Positions 1 through 9,034 are shown, counted from the first letter of the stretch. The stretch is DNA of 64,000 bases from Methylobacillus flagellatus_A (GCF_031344055.1 NZ_JADBEN010000002.1); one strand, 5' to 3'. The notes: generated by a model not told the origin, from the sequence alone. Program-made: numbers and translations.

Positions 1-55
1 TGCTGACCGTTTCCGCAGGCACGCCTCCCGCCCCCGCCTTTATCAAATAAGCAGC

Positions 56-2626
56 ATGAAACCCGCCGCACGCGCAGACAATACGCTTGCACGCCAATGG
101 CGCCTGGAACTGCAAGCCGGGCAACATGCGCTGAAGCAGGAATTCCTGCACAAACCCAATGTCAGTCGCCTGCTGCAAGCCCAGTCGACGCTGACGGACC
201 GCGTGCTGCGCGCGCTGTGGCAGGCTTTCGAGCTGGACGCCGAGGCCTGCCTGATCGCCGTCGGCGGTTACGGCCGCGGCGAGCTGTTTCCCTACTCCGA
301 TGTCGACATCCTGATCCTGCTGAATAGCGAGGCTTCCGCATCGACCAACCGCAAGATAGAGGAATTGGTCGGCGTCCTGTGGGATACCGGGCTCGCCATC
401 GGCCACAGCGTCCGCACCTTGACCGAGTGTATCGTTGAGGCGCAAGGCGATGTCACAATACAGACCAACCTGCTTGAGGCTCGCTACCTGGACGGCCACG
501 CTACCTTGTATGACGATTTCCTACAGGCTGTGGCATCCGTCATGAATGTCGCCAAGTTTTTTGAAGCCAAGGTGGAAGAACAGCACCGCCGCCATGCCCG
601 CTTCAACGATACGGCGTACAACCTCGAGCCCAACATCAAGGAAAGCCCGGGCGGGCTGCGCGACCTGCAGAACATCATCTGGATTGCGCGCGCGCTCAAT
701 CTTGGCAGCAATTGGCGCGAGCTGGTCAAGAACCGCATCCTGTCCAAGCATGCCGCGCAACAAGTGCGCCGCCACGAACGCAACCTGCAGATGTTGCGCA
801 CGCGCCTGCACTACCTGGCCAACCGACGCGAGGACCGCCTGCTATTCGACTTCCAGAACGAGCTGGCGTCGCAGCTAGGCCTGGTCACGACCAAGCGCAG
901 GCGCGCCAGCGAGCAATTGATGCACAGCTTCTACCAAAGCGCCAAGTTCGTGGGCCTGATCAACGAAATCCTGCTCCAGGTGCTGCGCGAGCGCATCTAT
1001 CCCGAACAGCATACCGTCGTCAGCCTCAACAACCGCTTTGAGGCCGTCAACGGCCTGCTGGAAACCAAGAGCCCGACCCTGCTCTACGATGAGCCTTCCG
1101 CCATCCTGGAAAGCTTTCTCGTCCTGCAGCAGCATCCCGAACTCAAGGGCATGGGCGCCGGGCTGCTGCGCGCATTGCACCGCACCAAGCATGAAATCAC
1201 GCCCCAGTTCCGCGCCAATGCAAAGAACAAGGCGTTGTTCATGCAGATATTGCAGCAGCCTAAAGGCATTACCCATACGCTGAAGCTCATGAACCGCTAT
1301 GGCGTGCTCGGGCGCTATATCCCCGCTTTCGGCCGCGTATCGGGCCAGATGCAGCACGACCTGTTCCATGTTTACACCGTGGACGAGCATATCCTCAACG
1401 TGCTGGCCAACCTGCGCCGTTTCGCACTGGCCGAGTTCGCGCACGAATTTCCATTATGCAGCCGGCTGCTACGCGAGTTTCCCAAGCCCTACCTGCTGTA
1501 TCTGGGCGCCCTTTTCCACGACATCGCGAAAGGCCGCGGCGGAGACCATTCCACGCTTGGCGCCGTCGATGCCCGCCGCTTCTGCAAGCAGCACAACCTT
1601 CCGGTTGAAGACGGAGAGCTGGTGGCCTGGCTGGTCGAGGCCCATTTGGTCATGTCGAGCACCGCGCAGAAGTCCGACTTGTCCGACCCCGCAGTGGTGG
1701 AAAAATTTGCGCATTATGTAGGCAGCGAATACCGCCTGATCGCGCTATATCTGCTGACCGTAGCCGATATCCGCGGCACCAGCCCGAAGATATGGAACGC
1801 ATGGAAAGGCTCCCTGCTCGAAAACCTGTTCCGCGCCACCCAGCGCATCCTGCGTGGAAGCAACCTGAACGAGGAGCTCAGCGCCCGCCAGCAGCAAGCC
1901 AAGGAAATCCTCAGCTATTATGGCGTGGTGGAGCAAGCTTACCAGCCGCTATGGCAGCAACTGGGCCCCGCCTACTTCTTGCGCCATGAAGCGCAGCTGA
2001 TCGCCTGGAACACCCGGCTGCTGCTCACCCACATCGATACCCAGGCACCGATCGTACGCGCCAGGCTCAGCCCGGCTGGCGACGGCATCCAGACCATGAT
2101 CTACATGCCCGACCAGACCGACATATTTGTCCGCATCTGCAGCTTCTTTGGCCGGCTGGGCTACAACATCGTGGAAGCCAAGGTGCACACCACCCAGCAT
2201 GGCTATGCGCTTGATAATTTTTTGGTTCTGGATCAGTCAGATAAAAAAATAACTTATCGTGACTTATTAAGTTTTATCGAATACGAGCTGACGCAAAAAC
2301 TGCTCAGCCAGGCGCCGCCGGATGCGCCGGTGCAAGGCCGCATCAGCCGCCAGGTAAAGCACATGCCGATCAAGCCCGAACTCACCATCGCGCAGGAAGC
2401 CGAAAGCCCCAACACCGTACTGGACATCGCCACCAACGACAGGCCGGGCCTGCTGTCGCGCATTGCCCATGTCCTGCAGCAACACCATATCCGCTTGCAT
2501 ACGGCGAAAATCAATACGCTCGGCAACCGCGCCGAGGATACTTTCCTGATTTCCGACCAATCGGGACACCGCTTGAACCCCGAAGTCCTGGCGGCATTGG
2601 AAGACTCGCTCCGCTCGCAGCTTTAA
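56..2626 (+). CDS. glnD: PII uridylyltransferase / uridylyl-removing enzyme GlnD
   Basis: Bifunctional nitrogen sensor that uridylylates and deuridylylates PII proteins according to glutamine level, thereby setting GlnE/glutamine synthetase and NtrBC activity in the cytoplasm. The 856-residue product has the family's full length and order: nucleotidyltransferase motif GGYGRGELFPYSDVD at residues 70-84, an HD phosphohydrolase motif (FHDIAKG) near residue 487, and two C-terminal ACT domains, around 680-730 and 785-845, the second with the NDRPGLLSRIAHVL glutamine-binding signature. The start at 56 is the first ATG in frame in the window. It is convergent with the cupin gene and the two share a perfect terminator palindrome. 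A short AT-rich, unusual-codon stretch lies at about 2,213-2,285 inside the gene, between well conserved ACT strands. Identification is very secure. Confidence 0.98.
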   Translation: MKPAARADNTLARQWRLELQAGQHALKQEFLHKPNVSRLLQAQSTLTDRVLRALWQAFELDAEACLIAVGGYGRGELFPYSDVDILILLNSEASASTNRKIEELVGVLWDTGLAIGHSVRTLTECIVEAQGDVTIQTNLLEARYLDGHATLYDDFLQAVASVMNVAKFFEAKVEEQHRRHARFNDTAYNLEPNIKESPGGLRDLQNIIWIARALNLGSNWRELVKNRILSKHAAQQVRRHERNLQMLRTRLHYLANRREDRLLFDFQNELASQLGLVTTKRRRASEQLMHSFYQSAKFVGLINEILLQVLRERIYPEQHTVVSLNNRFEAVNGLLETKSPTLLYDEPSAILESFLVLQQHPELKGMGAGLLRALHRTKHEITPQFRANAKNKALFMQILQQPKGITHTLKLMNRYGVLGRYIPAFGRVSGQMQHDLFHVYTVDEHILNVLANLRRFALAEFAHEFPLCSRLLREFPKPYLLYLGALFHDIAKGRGGDHSTLGAVDARRFCKQHNLPVEDGELVAWLVEAHLVMSSTAQKSDLSDPAVVEKFAHYVGSEYRLIALYLLTVADIRGTSPKIWNAWKGSLLENLFRATQRILRGSNLNEELSARQQQAKEILSYYGVVEQAYQPLWQQLGPAYFLRHEAQLIAWNTRLLLTHIDTQAPIVRARLSPAGDGIQTMIYMPDQTDIFVRICSFFGRLGYNIVEAKVHTTQHGYALDNFLVLDQSDKKITYRDLLSFIEYELTQKLLSQAPPDAPVQGRISRQVKHMPIKPELTIAQEAESPNTVLDIATNDRPGLLSRIAHVLQQHHIRLHTAKINTLGNRAEDTFLISDQSGHRLNPEVLAALEDSLRSQL

Positions 2627-2651
2627 CCTGCCTGGAATATAGATGTAGCTA

Positions 2652-2690
2652 CAATAAAAAAGCCCCGTCTTAGACGGGGCTTTTTTATTG
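2652..2690. terminator. Bidirectional rho-independent terminator
   Basis: Perfect 19-bp inverted repeat with a single-base centre (GCCCCGTCT / AGACGGGGC core), flanked by A6 on one side and T6 on the other, so it can end both glnD on the plus strand and the convergent cupin gene on the minus strand. Confidence 0.93.
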
Positions 2691-2706
2691 TGCGGTTAGT
2701 GCGAAA

Positions 2707-2982
2707 TTAACCGTGCTTGTAGTGCTTGCGCAGCGGCTTCACAACTTCCCAGCTGCTTTGCAGGCCGACAGGGAATACAACCAGGTCGCCTGGAACGATG
2801 CGAACAGGTTCGCCGCCCTTTGGCGTTACCAGGATTTCACCTTCCAGCACGTATGCGGTTTCCTTGATGCCGAAGTCCAGCGGGAACTTGGACACTTCCT
2901 TTTCCCAGATGGACCAGTTTGCCACACCCAGTTCCTTCAGTTTTTCTTCACTCGGGTTGTGCTCGATAATAATTTGACTCAT
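2707..2982 (-). CDS. Small cupin protein (DUF861/cupin_3, EutQ-like)
   Basis: A 91-residue single-domain cupin. The barrel motifs are visible as KETAYVLEGEILVTPKGGEP (about residues 41-60) followed by VRIVPGDLVVFPVGL (61-75), the pattern of cupin_3 proteins. The first motif lacks the usual HxH metal ligands, as is common in this subfamily, so a catalytic activity cannot be assumed. It is preceded by AAGGA-type ribosome binding sequence (minus strand, just right of 2,982). It stands alone between the glnD terminator and the upstream region of the glutathione S-transferase. Specific function unknown. Confidence 0.85.
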   Translation of the reverse strand: MSQIIIEHNPSEEKLKELGVANWSIWEKEVSKFPLDFGIKETAYVLEGEILVTPKGGEPVRIVPGDLVVFPVGLQSSWEVVKPLRKHYKHG

Positions 2983-3093
2983 TTAAAAATCCTTGATTAA
3001 TCAACAAAAACTGGACGAAAAAACAGCCGTAACACCGGCTTGCACGAGATTCTAACATGCGACCGTAGTCAGGCATACCTGCCGTTGCCAAAC

Positions 3094-3159
3094 TGTTTCC
3101 AATAAAACACCTAGGCGCCAATCTGTTCTAATTAAAACACCAAAGCTCGAAATTCAACA
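3094..3159. promoter_or_regulatory. Palindromic operator cluster upstream of GST
   Basis: Two exact copies of the TGYT-N8-ARCA palindrome, TGTTTCCAATAAAACA at 3,094-3,109 and TGTTCTAATTAAAACA at 3,124-3,139, spaced 30 bp (three helical turns), plus a weak third (AGCT-N8-AACA) at 3,144-3,159. They lie 35-100 bp upstream of the sigma-54 promoter, a position suited to an enhancer-binding protein. The same palindrome recurs upstream of the other sigma-54 promoters in the window. Confidence 0.75.
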
Positions 3160-3191
3160 GTTCTGCCCAGTACGATCAATAGCTTAGCTAC

Positions 3192-3207
3192 CGGCACATT
3201 TTCTGCA
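3192..3207 (+). promoter_or_regulatory. Sigma-54 promoter of GST-hydrolase unit
   Basis: CGGCACATTTTCTGCA contains the invariant GG (3,193-3,194) and GC (3,205-3,206) dinucleotides separated by exactly 10 bp. The expected start site is near 3,218, leaving about 25 nt before the GST start codon. Confidence 0.75.
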
Positions 3208-3242
3208 TATTCCCGAGGTTATTGCAAAACAATTAAGGACGT

Positions 3243-3890
3243 ATGATGACAACATTGTATATTTCTCCAGGCGCCTGCTCCCTGGGGGCGATTGTGACCC
3301 TCAAAGCCCTGGATATTCCTCATCGGCTTGTACGCGTCGCCTTACGCCAGGCAGACTCCCAGATCTACGATATCAACTCGTTGGGTAGAGTGCCCACACT
3401 GCAACTCGAAAACGGCGATGTCATTACCGAGAATGCCGCCATCCTTCCCTACCTCGCTGACAGCAAGCCTGAGGCCAATCTGTTTGCACCCGCAGGAAGC
3501 CTGCAACGCGCGCATATCCAGGAATGGCTAGGGTTCGCCAACTCGGACCTCCATCCTGTGTTCAAGCTAGTGACGCGCCCCGAGTTGTTTGCCGATCACC
3601 ATGAAGCGCAACAGCAAGTGCGCAAGAAAGGCCTGGAACGGCTCAATCGGCTGTTATCCCACGTGGAAAAACGCCTTGTGACGGATCAATGGCTGGTAGA
3701 CGGGCGTTTCACGATTGCTGACGCCTACCTTGGGGTGTTCCTGGGCTGGCTGCCGCGGGCCGATATTGAGGCTAAAGACAAATACCCGGCGATCTATGCC
3801 TATCACAAGCGCTACCTAAGCCATCCGGCGGTGCAGGCGGCGCTTGCTGCCGAAGCACAGCTGCGCTCCGGCGATCAAGCGCAGGGCTAA
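3243..3890 (+). CDS. Glutathione S-transferase, beta-class-like
   Basis: A 215-residue cytosolic GST. The N-terminal thioredoxin-fold half begins TLYISPGACSLGAIV, where the Cys in PGACS corresponds to the catalytic Cys10 of bacterial beta-class GSTs, followed by the cis-Pro region GRVPTLQLENGDVITENAAI that binds the glutathione backbone. The C-terminal half is the all-helical domain. Two ATGs are adjacent; AAGGAC lies better placed for the second (3,246). The gene has its own sigma-54 promoter and operator pair, so it appears co-regulated with the sulfonate genes, where glutathione conjugation or thioether/disulfide handling would be plausible. The next gene begins one base after its stop, implying one transcript. 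The substrate cannot be told from sequence. Confidence 0.92.
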   Translation: MMTTLYISPGACSLGAIVTLKALDIPHRLVRVALRQADSQIYDINSLGRVPTLQLENGDVITENAAILPYLADSKPEANLFAPAGSLQRAHIQEWLGFANSDLHPVFKLVTRPELFADHHEAQQQVRKKGLERLNRLLSHVEKRLVTDQWLVDGRFTIADAYLGVFLGWLPRADIEAKDKYPAIYAYHKRYLSHPAVQAALAAEAQLRSGDQAQG

Positions 3891-3891
3891 T

Positions 3892-4662
3892 ATGGGCATT
3901 TTTTCGCAATTACTCCTGGCCTTGTCCGGCAGCCTGCTGCTTTCAACCACGGCCAATGCTGGAAGCAGCCTTTTACTGACAACGCCGCGCGGCGCTACGA
4001 TTGAAATCATAGAGGACAAGCCATCCGGTGACGGGCCCTTCCCTGCCGTGATCCTGGGCTCGGGATCCAACTATGACGCCAGGCAGCCCCTGCAGGAGCA
4101 GGTTGCCAGACAGCTGGCCGAGGCCGGCCTTGCCACCATCCGCTTCAACTGGGCATACCACGTGCAAGACCGGGAAAACGGCAAGCCCTCGCTTGATAGG
4201 CAGCCGGAAATCGAGGATATGCAAACGGCCATCGCCTATGCCAAGCAGCAATCCTGGGTAGACAATCAACGCATCGCCGTGGCAGGCAAATCGCTGGGCT
4301 CGATTATCGGCTGGAGAGTATTTCAGGCTGATCCGGAACTCAAGGCGGCCATATTGCTGACGCCCGTATGCAGAACGCCCCCAGGGCTTGCGCAGCAATA
4401 TGTAAATGCCGCCGACGAGACCAGGCCAAGCCTGTGGCTGCTGGGCAATGCCGATCCCGTCTGCGTGACTTCCGACCTCTATAGCTATCTGGGAACCAAG
4501 CTCAGCCCGGCGCGCATTGCCGTAGTGGACGGCAATCATGCGCTGGCGCACGAAGGCCAGCCTGCAGACCCAGGCAACTTGGCCTTGGCGGCAAAAATAG
4601 CGGCGCAATTTGCCGTATCAGCTATCAGGCAAGAAGTAAATCAAATATATACTGGCAAATGA
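3892..4662 (+). CDS. Exported alpha/beta hydrolase (dienelactone hydrolase-like)
   Basis: A 256-residue protein starting with a signal peptide (MGIFSQLLLALSGSLLLS, cleavage likely after TANA, residue 23). This start was preferred to an upstream ATG at 3,844 because it gives the signal peptide and follows the GST stop directly. Hydrolase features: GSGSNYD near residue 57 (oxyanion region), nucleophile elbow GKSLG with Ser134, Asp188 in GNADPV, and His216 in DGNHAL, forming a complete Ser-Asp-His triad. It is probably periplasmic. Translational proximity to the GST and the shared sigma-54 promoter imply a joint role, possibly hydrolysing an ester or thioester form of a sulfur source. The substrate is unknown. 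Confidence 0.8.
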   Translation: MGIFSQLLLALSGSLLLSTTANAGSSLLLTTPRGATIEIIEDKPSGDGPFPAVILGSGSNYDARQPLQEQVARQLAEAGLATIRFNWAYHVQDRENGKPSLDRQPEIEDMQTAIAYAKQQSWVDNQRIAVAGKSLGSIIGWRVFQADPELKAAILLTPVCRTPPGLAQQYVNAADETRPSLWLLGNADPVCVTSDLYSYLGTKLSPARIAVVDGNHALAHEGQPADPGNLALAAKIAAQFAVSAIRQEVNQIYTGK

Positions 4663-4693
4663 AAACACAATACTTTAGCAATCTATTTTTTCT

Positions 4694-6457
4694 TCAGAGC
4701 TCACCCGTTTGCAATTTCCAAAGCTCTGCATAAGGCCCGCCGCTTTCCAGCAATTCTGTATGGCTTCCCGACTGGATTATCCGGCCGTGTTCCAGCACAT
4801 GGATGCAATCCGCATGACGTACAGTGGACAATCGGTGCGCGATGATGATACTGGTACGCCCCACCACCAGTTTGTTGAGCGAGCGCTGGATGGCGGCCTC
4901 GGTTTCGTTATCCACCGCGGAAGTCGCCTCGTCGAGGATCAGGATCGGCGGATTCTTGAGGATGGCGCGCGCCAGGGCCAGGCGCTGGCGCTGCCCGCCC
5001 GAGAGCTTCATGCCGCGCTCGCCCACCTGAGTGTCGTAACCCTCCGGCAGACGCTCAATGAACTCGTGGGCCTCGGCAGCCTTGGCGGCGGCGATAATCG
5101 CATCAATACCCGCATTAGGCTGCCCGTAGGCAATGTTCTCGGCAATGCTCGCATCCGTCAGGAAGGTGTCCTGCGCAACATAGCCAATCGCGCGGCGCAA
5201 TTGCTGCAGATCCAGGGAAACAATATTCTCCCCGTCGAGCAGGATCTGGCCTTGCTGCGGGTCGTAAAACCTCAGCAACAGCTTGGTGATCGTGCTCTTT
5301 CCGCCGCCGGTCGCGCCCACCAATGCCACGGTCTTGCCGGCCGGGATATGCAGGTCAAACCCATCAAGCGCGGGCTGGCCCGATTGGGCATCGTAGGCGA
5401 AACGCACTCCCGCGAAGCGGATGTCGCCTTTTACCGAATCCAGGCCCAGGGGCTTGCCGCCGTACTGGATCGCCAATGGCGAATCCAGCAAATTCATTAC
5501 GCGCTGGATGGAAGCCATCGAGCGCTGGTAAAGGTCGGTCAGCTCGGCCAGACCGGTCAACGGCCACAGCAGGCGCTGGGTCAGGTAGACCAACGCGGAA
5601 TAGCTTCCCACGCCCAGCTCGCCATTCAAGGTCATGAAGCCGCCGTAAAGCAAGGTCACGGTAAAGCCTGCCAGGATCGCAATGCGGATCACAGGCGTGA
5701 TCGCGGCGGAAAGGCGGATGGCCTCCGCATTCTTCTGGCGATAGGCATCGGAAGCGCTGCGGATATGCTGGGACTCAATCTCCTCGGCTGCATAGGCCTT
5801 CACGGTGGCGATGCCGAGCAAGTTATTGTTGAGGCGCGTAGCCAAGGCGCCCGCCGCCTCCCTGACCGAGGTATAGCGCCTGGCAAGACGGGACTGGAAC
5901 CAGAATGCGCCATAGAGGATGAACGGCACGGGTATCAATGCGAGAAACGCCAGTTCCTTGGTAAGGAAGAAGAACACGCCACCTACCATCACCGAGCCAA
6001 AGAATACCTGGATCAGGCTGTTGAATCCGCCGTTGAAGAAGCGCTCCATCTGGTTGATGTCCTCATTGAGGATGGCCAGCAGGTTGCCGCTGCGGTTGCG
6101 CTCGAAGTAGGCAAGCTCGAGCTGCTGCACGTGCTGGTAGGCCTCCATGCGCAAGTCGTGCTGCAGGTTCTGCGCGAGGTTGCGCCAGCGCACGTCATAC
6201 AGGTACTGGAACAGGGACTCCCCCACCCAGATCAGCACGGTCAATGCCGCAAGCAGCAGCAGTTGGTCGCGCGGCTCCGCGATGCCCAGCCCGGCCAGGA
6301 AGGAAGCCTTCTGGTTGACGACGACATCGACCGCCACGCCGATGAGGATCTCGGGCAGGATGTCGAAAATCTTGTTCAGCAGGGAATAGATGGAAGCGAT
6401 CCACGCATCGCGCCGGTATTGGCGGGCATGGTTAAATAACCGTCGAAGAGGATGCAT
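4694..6457 (-). CDS. ABC exporter, fused permease and ATPase, homodimer type
   Basis: A 587-residue type IV (exporter-fold) ABC protein: six transmembrane helices in the first 320 residues, then one nucleotide-binding domain with Walker A GATGGGKST, signature LSGGQRQRLALARAIL, Walker B ILILDEATSAVD with catalytic Glu, and switch IIAHRLST. All consensus residues are intact, so it should work as a homodimer, unlike the two heterodimeric pairs elsewhere in the window. I chose the ATG at 6,457 (MHPLRRLFNHARQYRRDAW) because the in-frame extension to 6,568 runs back over the terminator of the neighbouring monooxygenase gene. The gene stands alone and convergent with the hydrolase. Substrate unknown. 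Confidence 0.9.
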   Translation of the reverse strand: MHPLRRLFNHARQYRRDAWIASIYSLLNKIFDILPEILIGVAVDVVVNQKASFLAGLGIAEPRDQLLLLAALTVLIWVGESLFQYLYDVRWRNLAQNLQHDLRMEAYQHVQQLELAYFERNRSGNLLAILNEDINQMERFFNGGFNSLIQVFFGSVMVGGVFFFLTKELAFLALIPVPFILYGAFWFQSRLARRYTSVREAAGALATRLNNNLLGIATVKAYAAEEIESQHIRSASDAYRQKNAEAIRLSAAITPVIRIAILAGFTVTLLYGGFMTLNGELGVGSYSALVYLTQRLLWPLTGLAELTDLYQRSMASIQRVMNLLDSPLAIQYGGKPLGLDSVKGDIRFAGVRFAYDAQSGQPALDGFDLHIPAGKTVALVGATGGGKSTITKLLLRFYDPQQGQILLDGENIVSLDLQQLRRAIGYVAQDTFLTDASIAENIAYGQPNAGIDAIIAAAKAAEAHEFIERLPEGYDTQVGERGMKLSGGQRQRLALARAILKNPPILILDEATSAVDNETEAAIQRSLNKLVVGRTSIIIAHRLSTVRHADCIHVLEHGRIIQSGSHTELLESGGPYAELWKLQTGEL

Positions 6458-6548
6458 ATGCGATGTAGTGGGCAAAGTTTTGATTTTATCAGCCAGGCAT
6501 AAAGTATCAGCTACGTTGTGACTGCGGGTTTGACCGCCTGGAAACGTA

Positions 6549-6576
6549 AAAACCCCATGCCGCAGCATGGGGTTTT
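6549..6576 (-). terminator. Terminator of the LLM monooxygenase pair
   Basis: 12-bp perfect stem (AAAACCCCATGC / GCATGGGGTTTT) with loop CGCA; on the minus strand it is followed by TTTTTACG. It lies just after the stop of the monooxygenase gene at 6,596. Confidence 0.85.
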
Positions 6577-6595
6577 CTTGAGCGACGGTAGAAGG

Positions 6596-7765
6596 TTAGC
6601 CGACTGCGCGCAAAGCAGGCGCACTATCATGGCCGCGCACCAGCGGCAGCACTTCCTCCCCTACCCGGTAAGCTTCTTCCAGGTGCGGCGTGCTGGCGAG
6701 GATGAAAGCATCCGCGCCGAGCCTGACCAGGTCGTCCAGGCGCTCGGCCACCTGCTCGTAGCTGCCGACGATGCCCTGGGTCTGCCCGCCGCGCAGCAGG
6801 CTGAGGCCGGACCAGACGTTGGGGTGGATGATGAAGTCGCGGTAATCGTTGAGCTCCTTCGGCGCATTGCTGCGCTGGCGGTTGGCGCCGACGGAATCCC
6901 CGGTTTGCTGGGCGAAACGCTTGTAGCGCTCGCGCGCGGCGTCATCGAGGTTTTCAAACCCGCGCTGAACTTCGCGCCAGGCCTCCTCCTCGGTACGGCG
7001 GGCAATGATGTCCACGCGCACTGCGCATTTGATCTTGCCGCCCAATGCGGCGGTGCGTTCCTTCACGCGGTCGAACTTGTCGCGCAACTGGTCGAAAGGC
7101 TCAAGCCATGAAAGGTAATAGTCCGCATGCTTGGAAGCGGAAGCTAGGGCAGCATCAGAGGAACCGGAGAAGTAAATCTCAGGAAAGTCCTGACCCAAGA
7201 GCTGGGCCGGCAGCGCCGCATTCTCCACCTGGTAGAACTTACCCTGGTAGGAAAAACTGTTCCCGCTCCATACGCCGCGCAATACGTCCAGGAATTCTGT
7301 CGTGCGCGCATAGCGGTCGTCGTGCGGTGCCACGTCTCCCCACCACAATTGGGCAGGGCCTCCGCCGCCGGTAATCACGTTGTAAAGGGCACGGCCGCCG
7401 GTGGCGCGTTGCAGGCTAGCCGTCATGCGCGCGGCCACGACCGGGTTCAGGAAGCCGGGCTGGAACGCGATCATGAATCGGAAAGTGCTGGTCTCGCGTG
7501 CCAGGAACGAAGAAATCGCCCACGGCTCATCGGTCATCGGGAAGGAAGGGATCAAACCGCCTTGAAAGCCCGATATTTCGGCGGCACGCGCCACCTCGGC
7601 GATATAGTCGAGGTTGTTGAAACCGTCGCCATGGTCGCCGCTGAGGCCTTTCTGCACGATATGGTCGCCTTGCTGCTGCGACCAGTCGCCGCGGTGGTGC
7701 AGCTTGTTGCGCAACGAGCTTGGCTCGCCGTGCGTTGGAATTCTCCAGAAAACATCAATTGCCAT
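6596..7765 (-). CDS. SsuD-like FMNH2-dependent monooxygenase (LLM class)
   Basis: A 389-residue bacterial-luciferase-fold protein, close in length and layout to SsuD alkanesulfonate monooxygenase, with recognisable landmarks: IPTHGE near the N terminus, GRALYNVITGG, PPEIYFSGSSDAA-type segment, NVWSGLSLLRGG and the terminal PHLEEAYRVGEEVLPL. Members use reduced FMN and oxygen to cleave C-S bonds, here presumably with the FMN reductase encoded at 39,329. By alignment from memory, positions equivalent to SsuD Cys54 and His228 appear to be Thr and Asp, so the substrate range may differ from that of SsuD. AGGAG precedes the start by about 10 nt. It is the second gene of a two-gene unit, 18 nt behind its paralogue. 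Confidence 0.88.
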   Translation of the reverse strand: MAIDVFWRIPTHGEPSSLRNKLHHRGDWSQQQGDHIVQKGLSGDHGDGFNNLDYIAEVARAAEISGFQGGLIPSFPMTDEPWAISSFLARETSTFRFMIAFQPGFLNPVVAARMTASLQRATGGRALYNVITGGGGPAQLWWGDVAPHDDRYARTTEFLDVLRGVWSGNSFSYQGKFYQVENAALPAQLLGQDFPEIYFSGSSDAALASASKHADYYLSWLEPFDQLRDKFDRVKERTAALGGKIKCAVRVDIIARRTEEEAWREVQRGFENLDDAARERYKRFAQQTGDSVGANRQRSNAPKELNDYRDFIIHPNVWSGLSLLRGGQTQGIVGSYEQVAERLDDLVRLGADAFILASTPHLEEAYRVGEEVLPLVRGHDSAPALRAVG

Positions 7766-7783
7766 AATATATCGACTCCTCTA

Positions 7784-8848
7784 TCAGGCTGCGCGCCGGC
7801 TGGCGCCGTTTATCAGGGAACGCAGCGGCGGCAGGACATTCTCGCCAATGCGGTAGGCCTCTTCCAGGCTGGGGACGGCGCCCAGGATGAACTGCTCGAC
7901 GCCCGCTTCCGCCAGCGCGGCCAGCTGTTCCGTGACTTGCTCGAAGCTGCCGACCAGCACGGCGCTTGCGCCGGTGCTGACTGTGGTCAAACCTTGCCAT
8001 AATCCTGCGGTATTACTGTTACCGCCTTGCTGACCGGTCTGTTCGGCATAACGCTTGGCGTCGAATACCGCTTCCTCCTCGGTTTCGCGCGCCAGCACAT
8101 CGACGCGCAGGCCGATTTGCAATGTACGGCCCTGCTTGCTTGCCTGGTTGCGTAAAAGCGAGACTTTCCTTGCGACTTCGTCCAGCGGCTGCGCTTCCAG
8201 CACATGCACGTCGGCAAGCTTGGCTGAGAGGGCATATGCCTCGTCCGTCTCGCCGGATAGATAGATGGGAGGAACCTTCTGGCCGGAAAGCGGCCCTTGG
8301 AAGCCGCCTTGCAATACCTGAAAGAAGCGGCCGTCAAAATCGTACCCGGTCGTGGTGATGACGTTGCGGGCCACGGTGACAAACTCCTCCACCCTTGGAT
8401 ACAAATCCTCCTGCGCCGCGAAGTCGCCCTGCTGCCTGCGCTTCGCCTCGTCGGGCTCCACGCCGATTTGCCAGGCAAAACGGCCTTCGGTAAAGCGCTG
8501 GTAGCTCACCGCATTCTTGGCGGCATAGACCGCCGAGCCGCGAGATGCGTCGAACTCGGCCAGCACCGTCAAGTAGCGCGTCGCGCGGCTGAGGTAGCCG
8601 GCGACGATCCAGGATTCGTCGCCCTCAGGGTCGTTCCTGACCTTGATGCCGTCGAACTTGGCCAGTTCTACCGCCTTGGCGATCTGGTGCAAATGGTCGA
8701 AATAATTGAACCGCTGGCCGCGAGGATCGGTCACGCCCGGCAGGAAGTAAGGCCGGCTGTCGGCCCGTTCGCCCCGGATGCGTTTCTCGGCGTCGGCATA
8801 GCGCCCATCCCCTGAGGTCGGCGCTTGCCAGAAAAATTTAACTGTCAT
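7784..8848 (-). CDS. SsuD-like FMNH2-dependent monooxygenase (LLM class), second paralogue
   Basis: A 354-residue luciferase-fold monooxygenase, paralogous to the next gene. Visible landmarks are MTVKFFWQAPTSGDGRY at the N terminus, GLRVDVLARETEEEAV in the middle, and LEEAYRIGENVLPPL at the end. The start at 8,848 has a good ribosome site (GGAGAT) and lies downstream of the sigma-54 promoter; a longer reading frame to 8,923 would include that promoter. It probably oxygenates an alkanesulfonate, sulfone or related compound using FMNH2. The SsuD His228 position again appears to be Asp (RVDV). First gene of a two-gene transcription unit. The precise substrate is not deducible. Confidence 0.87.
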   Translation of the reverse strand: MTVKFFWQAPTSGDGRYADAEKRIRGERADSRPYFLPGVTDPRGQRFNYFDHLHQIAKAVELAKFDGIKVRNDPEGDESWIVAGYLSRATRYLTVLAEFDASRGSAVYAAKNAVSYQRFTEGRFAWQIGVEPDEAKRRQQGDFAAQEDLYPRVEEFVTVARNVITTTGYDFDGRFFQVLQGGFQGPLSGQKVPPIYLSGETDEAYALSAKLADVHVLEAQPLDEVARKVSLLRNQASKQGRTLQIGLRVDVLARETEEEAVFDAKRYAEQTGQQGGNSNTAGLWQGLTTVSTGASAVLVGSFEQVTEQLAALAEAGVEQFILGAVPSLEEAYRIGENVLPPLRSLINGASRRAA

Positions 8849-8889
8849 GCATATCTCCGCGATATTTCTACTTAGATCATCATACTTAT

Positions 8890-8905
8890 CGCAGAAACCA
8901 TGCCA
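8890..8905 (-). promoter_or_regulatory. Sigma-54 promoter of the LLM monooxygenase pair
   Basis: On the minus strand TGGCATGGTTTCTGCG, with GG and GC separated by 10 bp. Predicted start near 8,879, about 30 nt upstream of the start codon at 8,848. Confidence 0.8.
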
Positions 8906-9034
8906 TTCGCCTTTAATTCCCACAATTATTTTATGGAAATTTGCAGAGGTTTGAATCCTTTAGCTTATTTCACAGATTCACATTGCACTGGATTTTAATG
9001 CTGGACTTGAGGGAGGCATATTCGCGGCCCGAAC

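Noticed and set aside
4709..6439. Long open frame on the plus strand opposite the ABC exporter gene
   Set aside because: It is antisense to a fully conserved ABC protein, has no recognisable domain and an odd Gln/His/Arg-rich composition typical of a shadow frame in GC-rich DNA.
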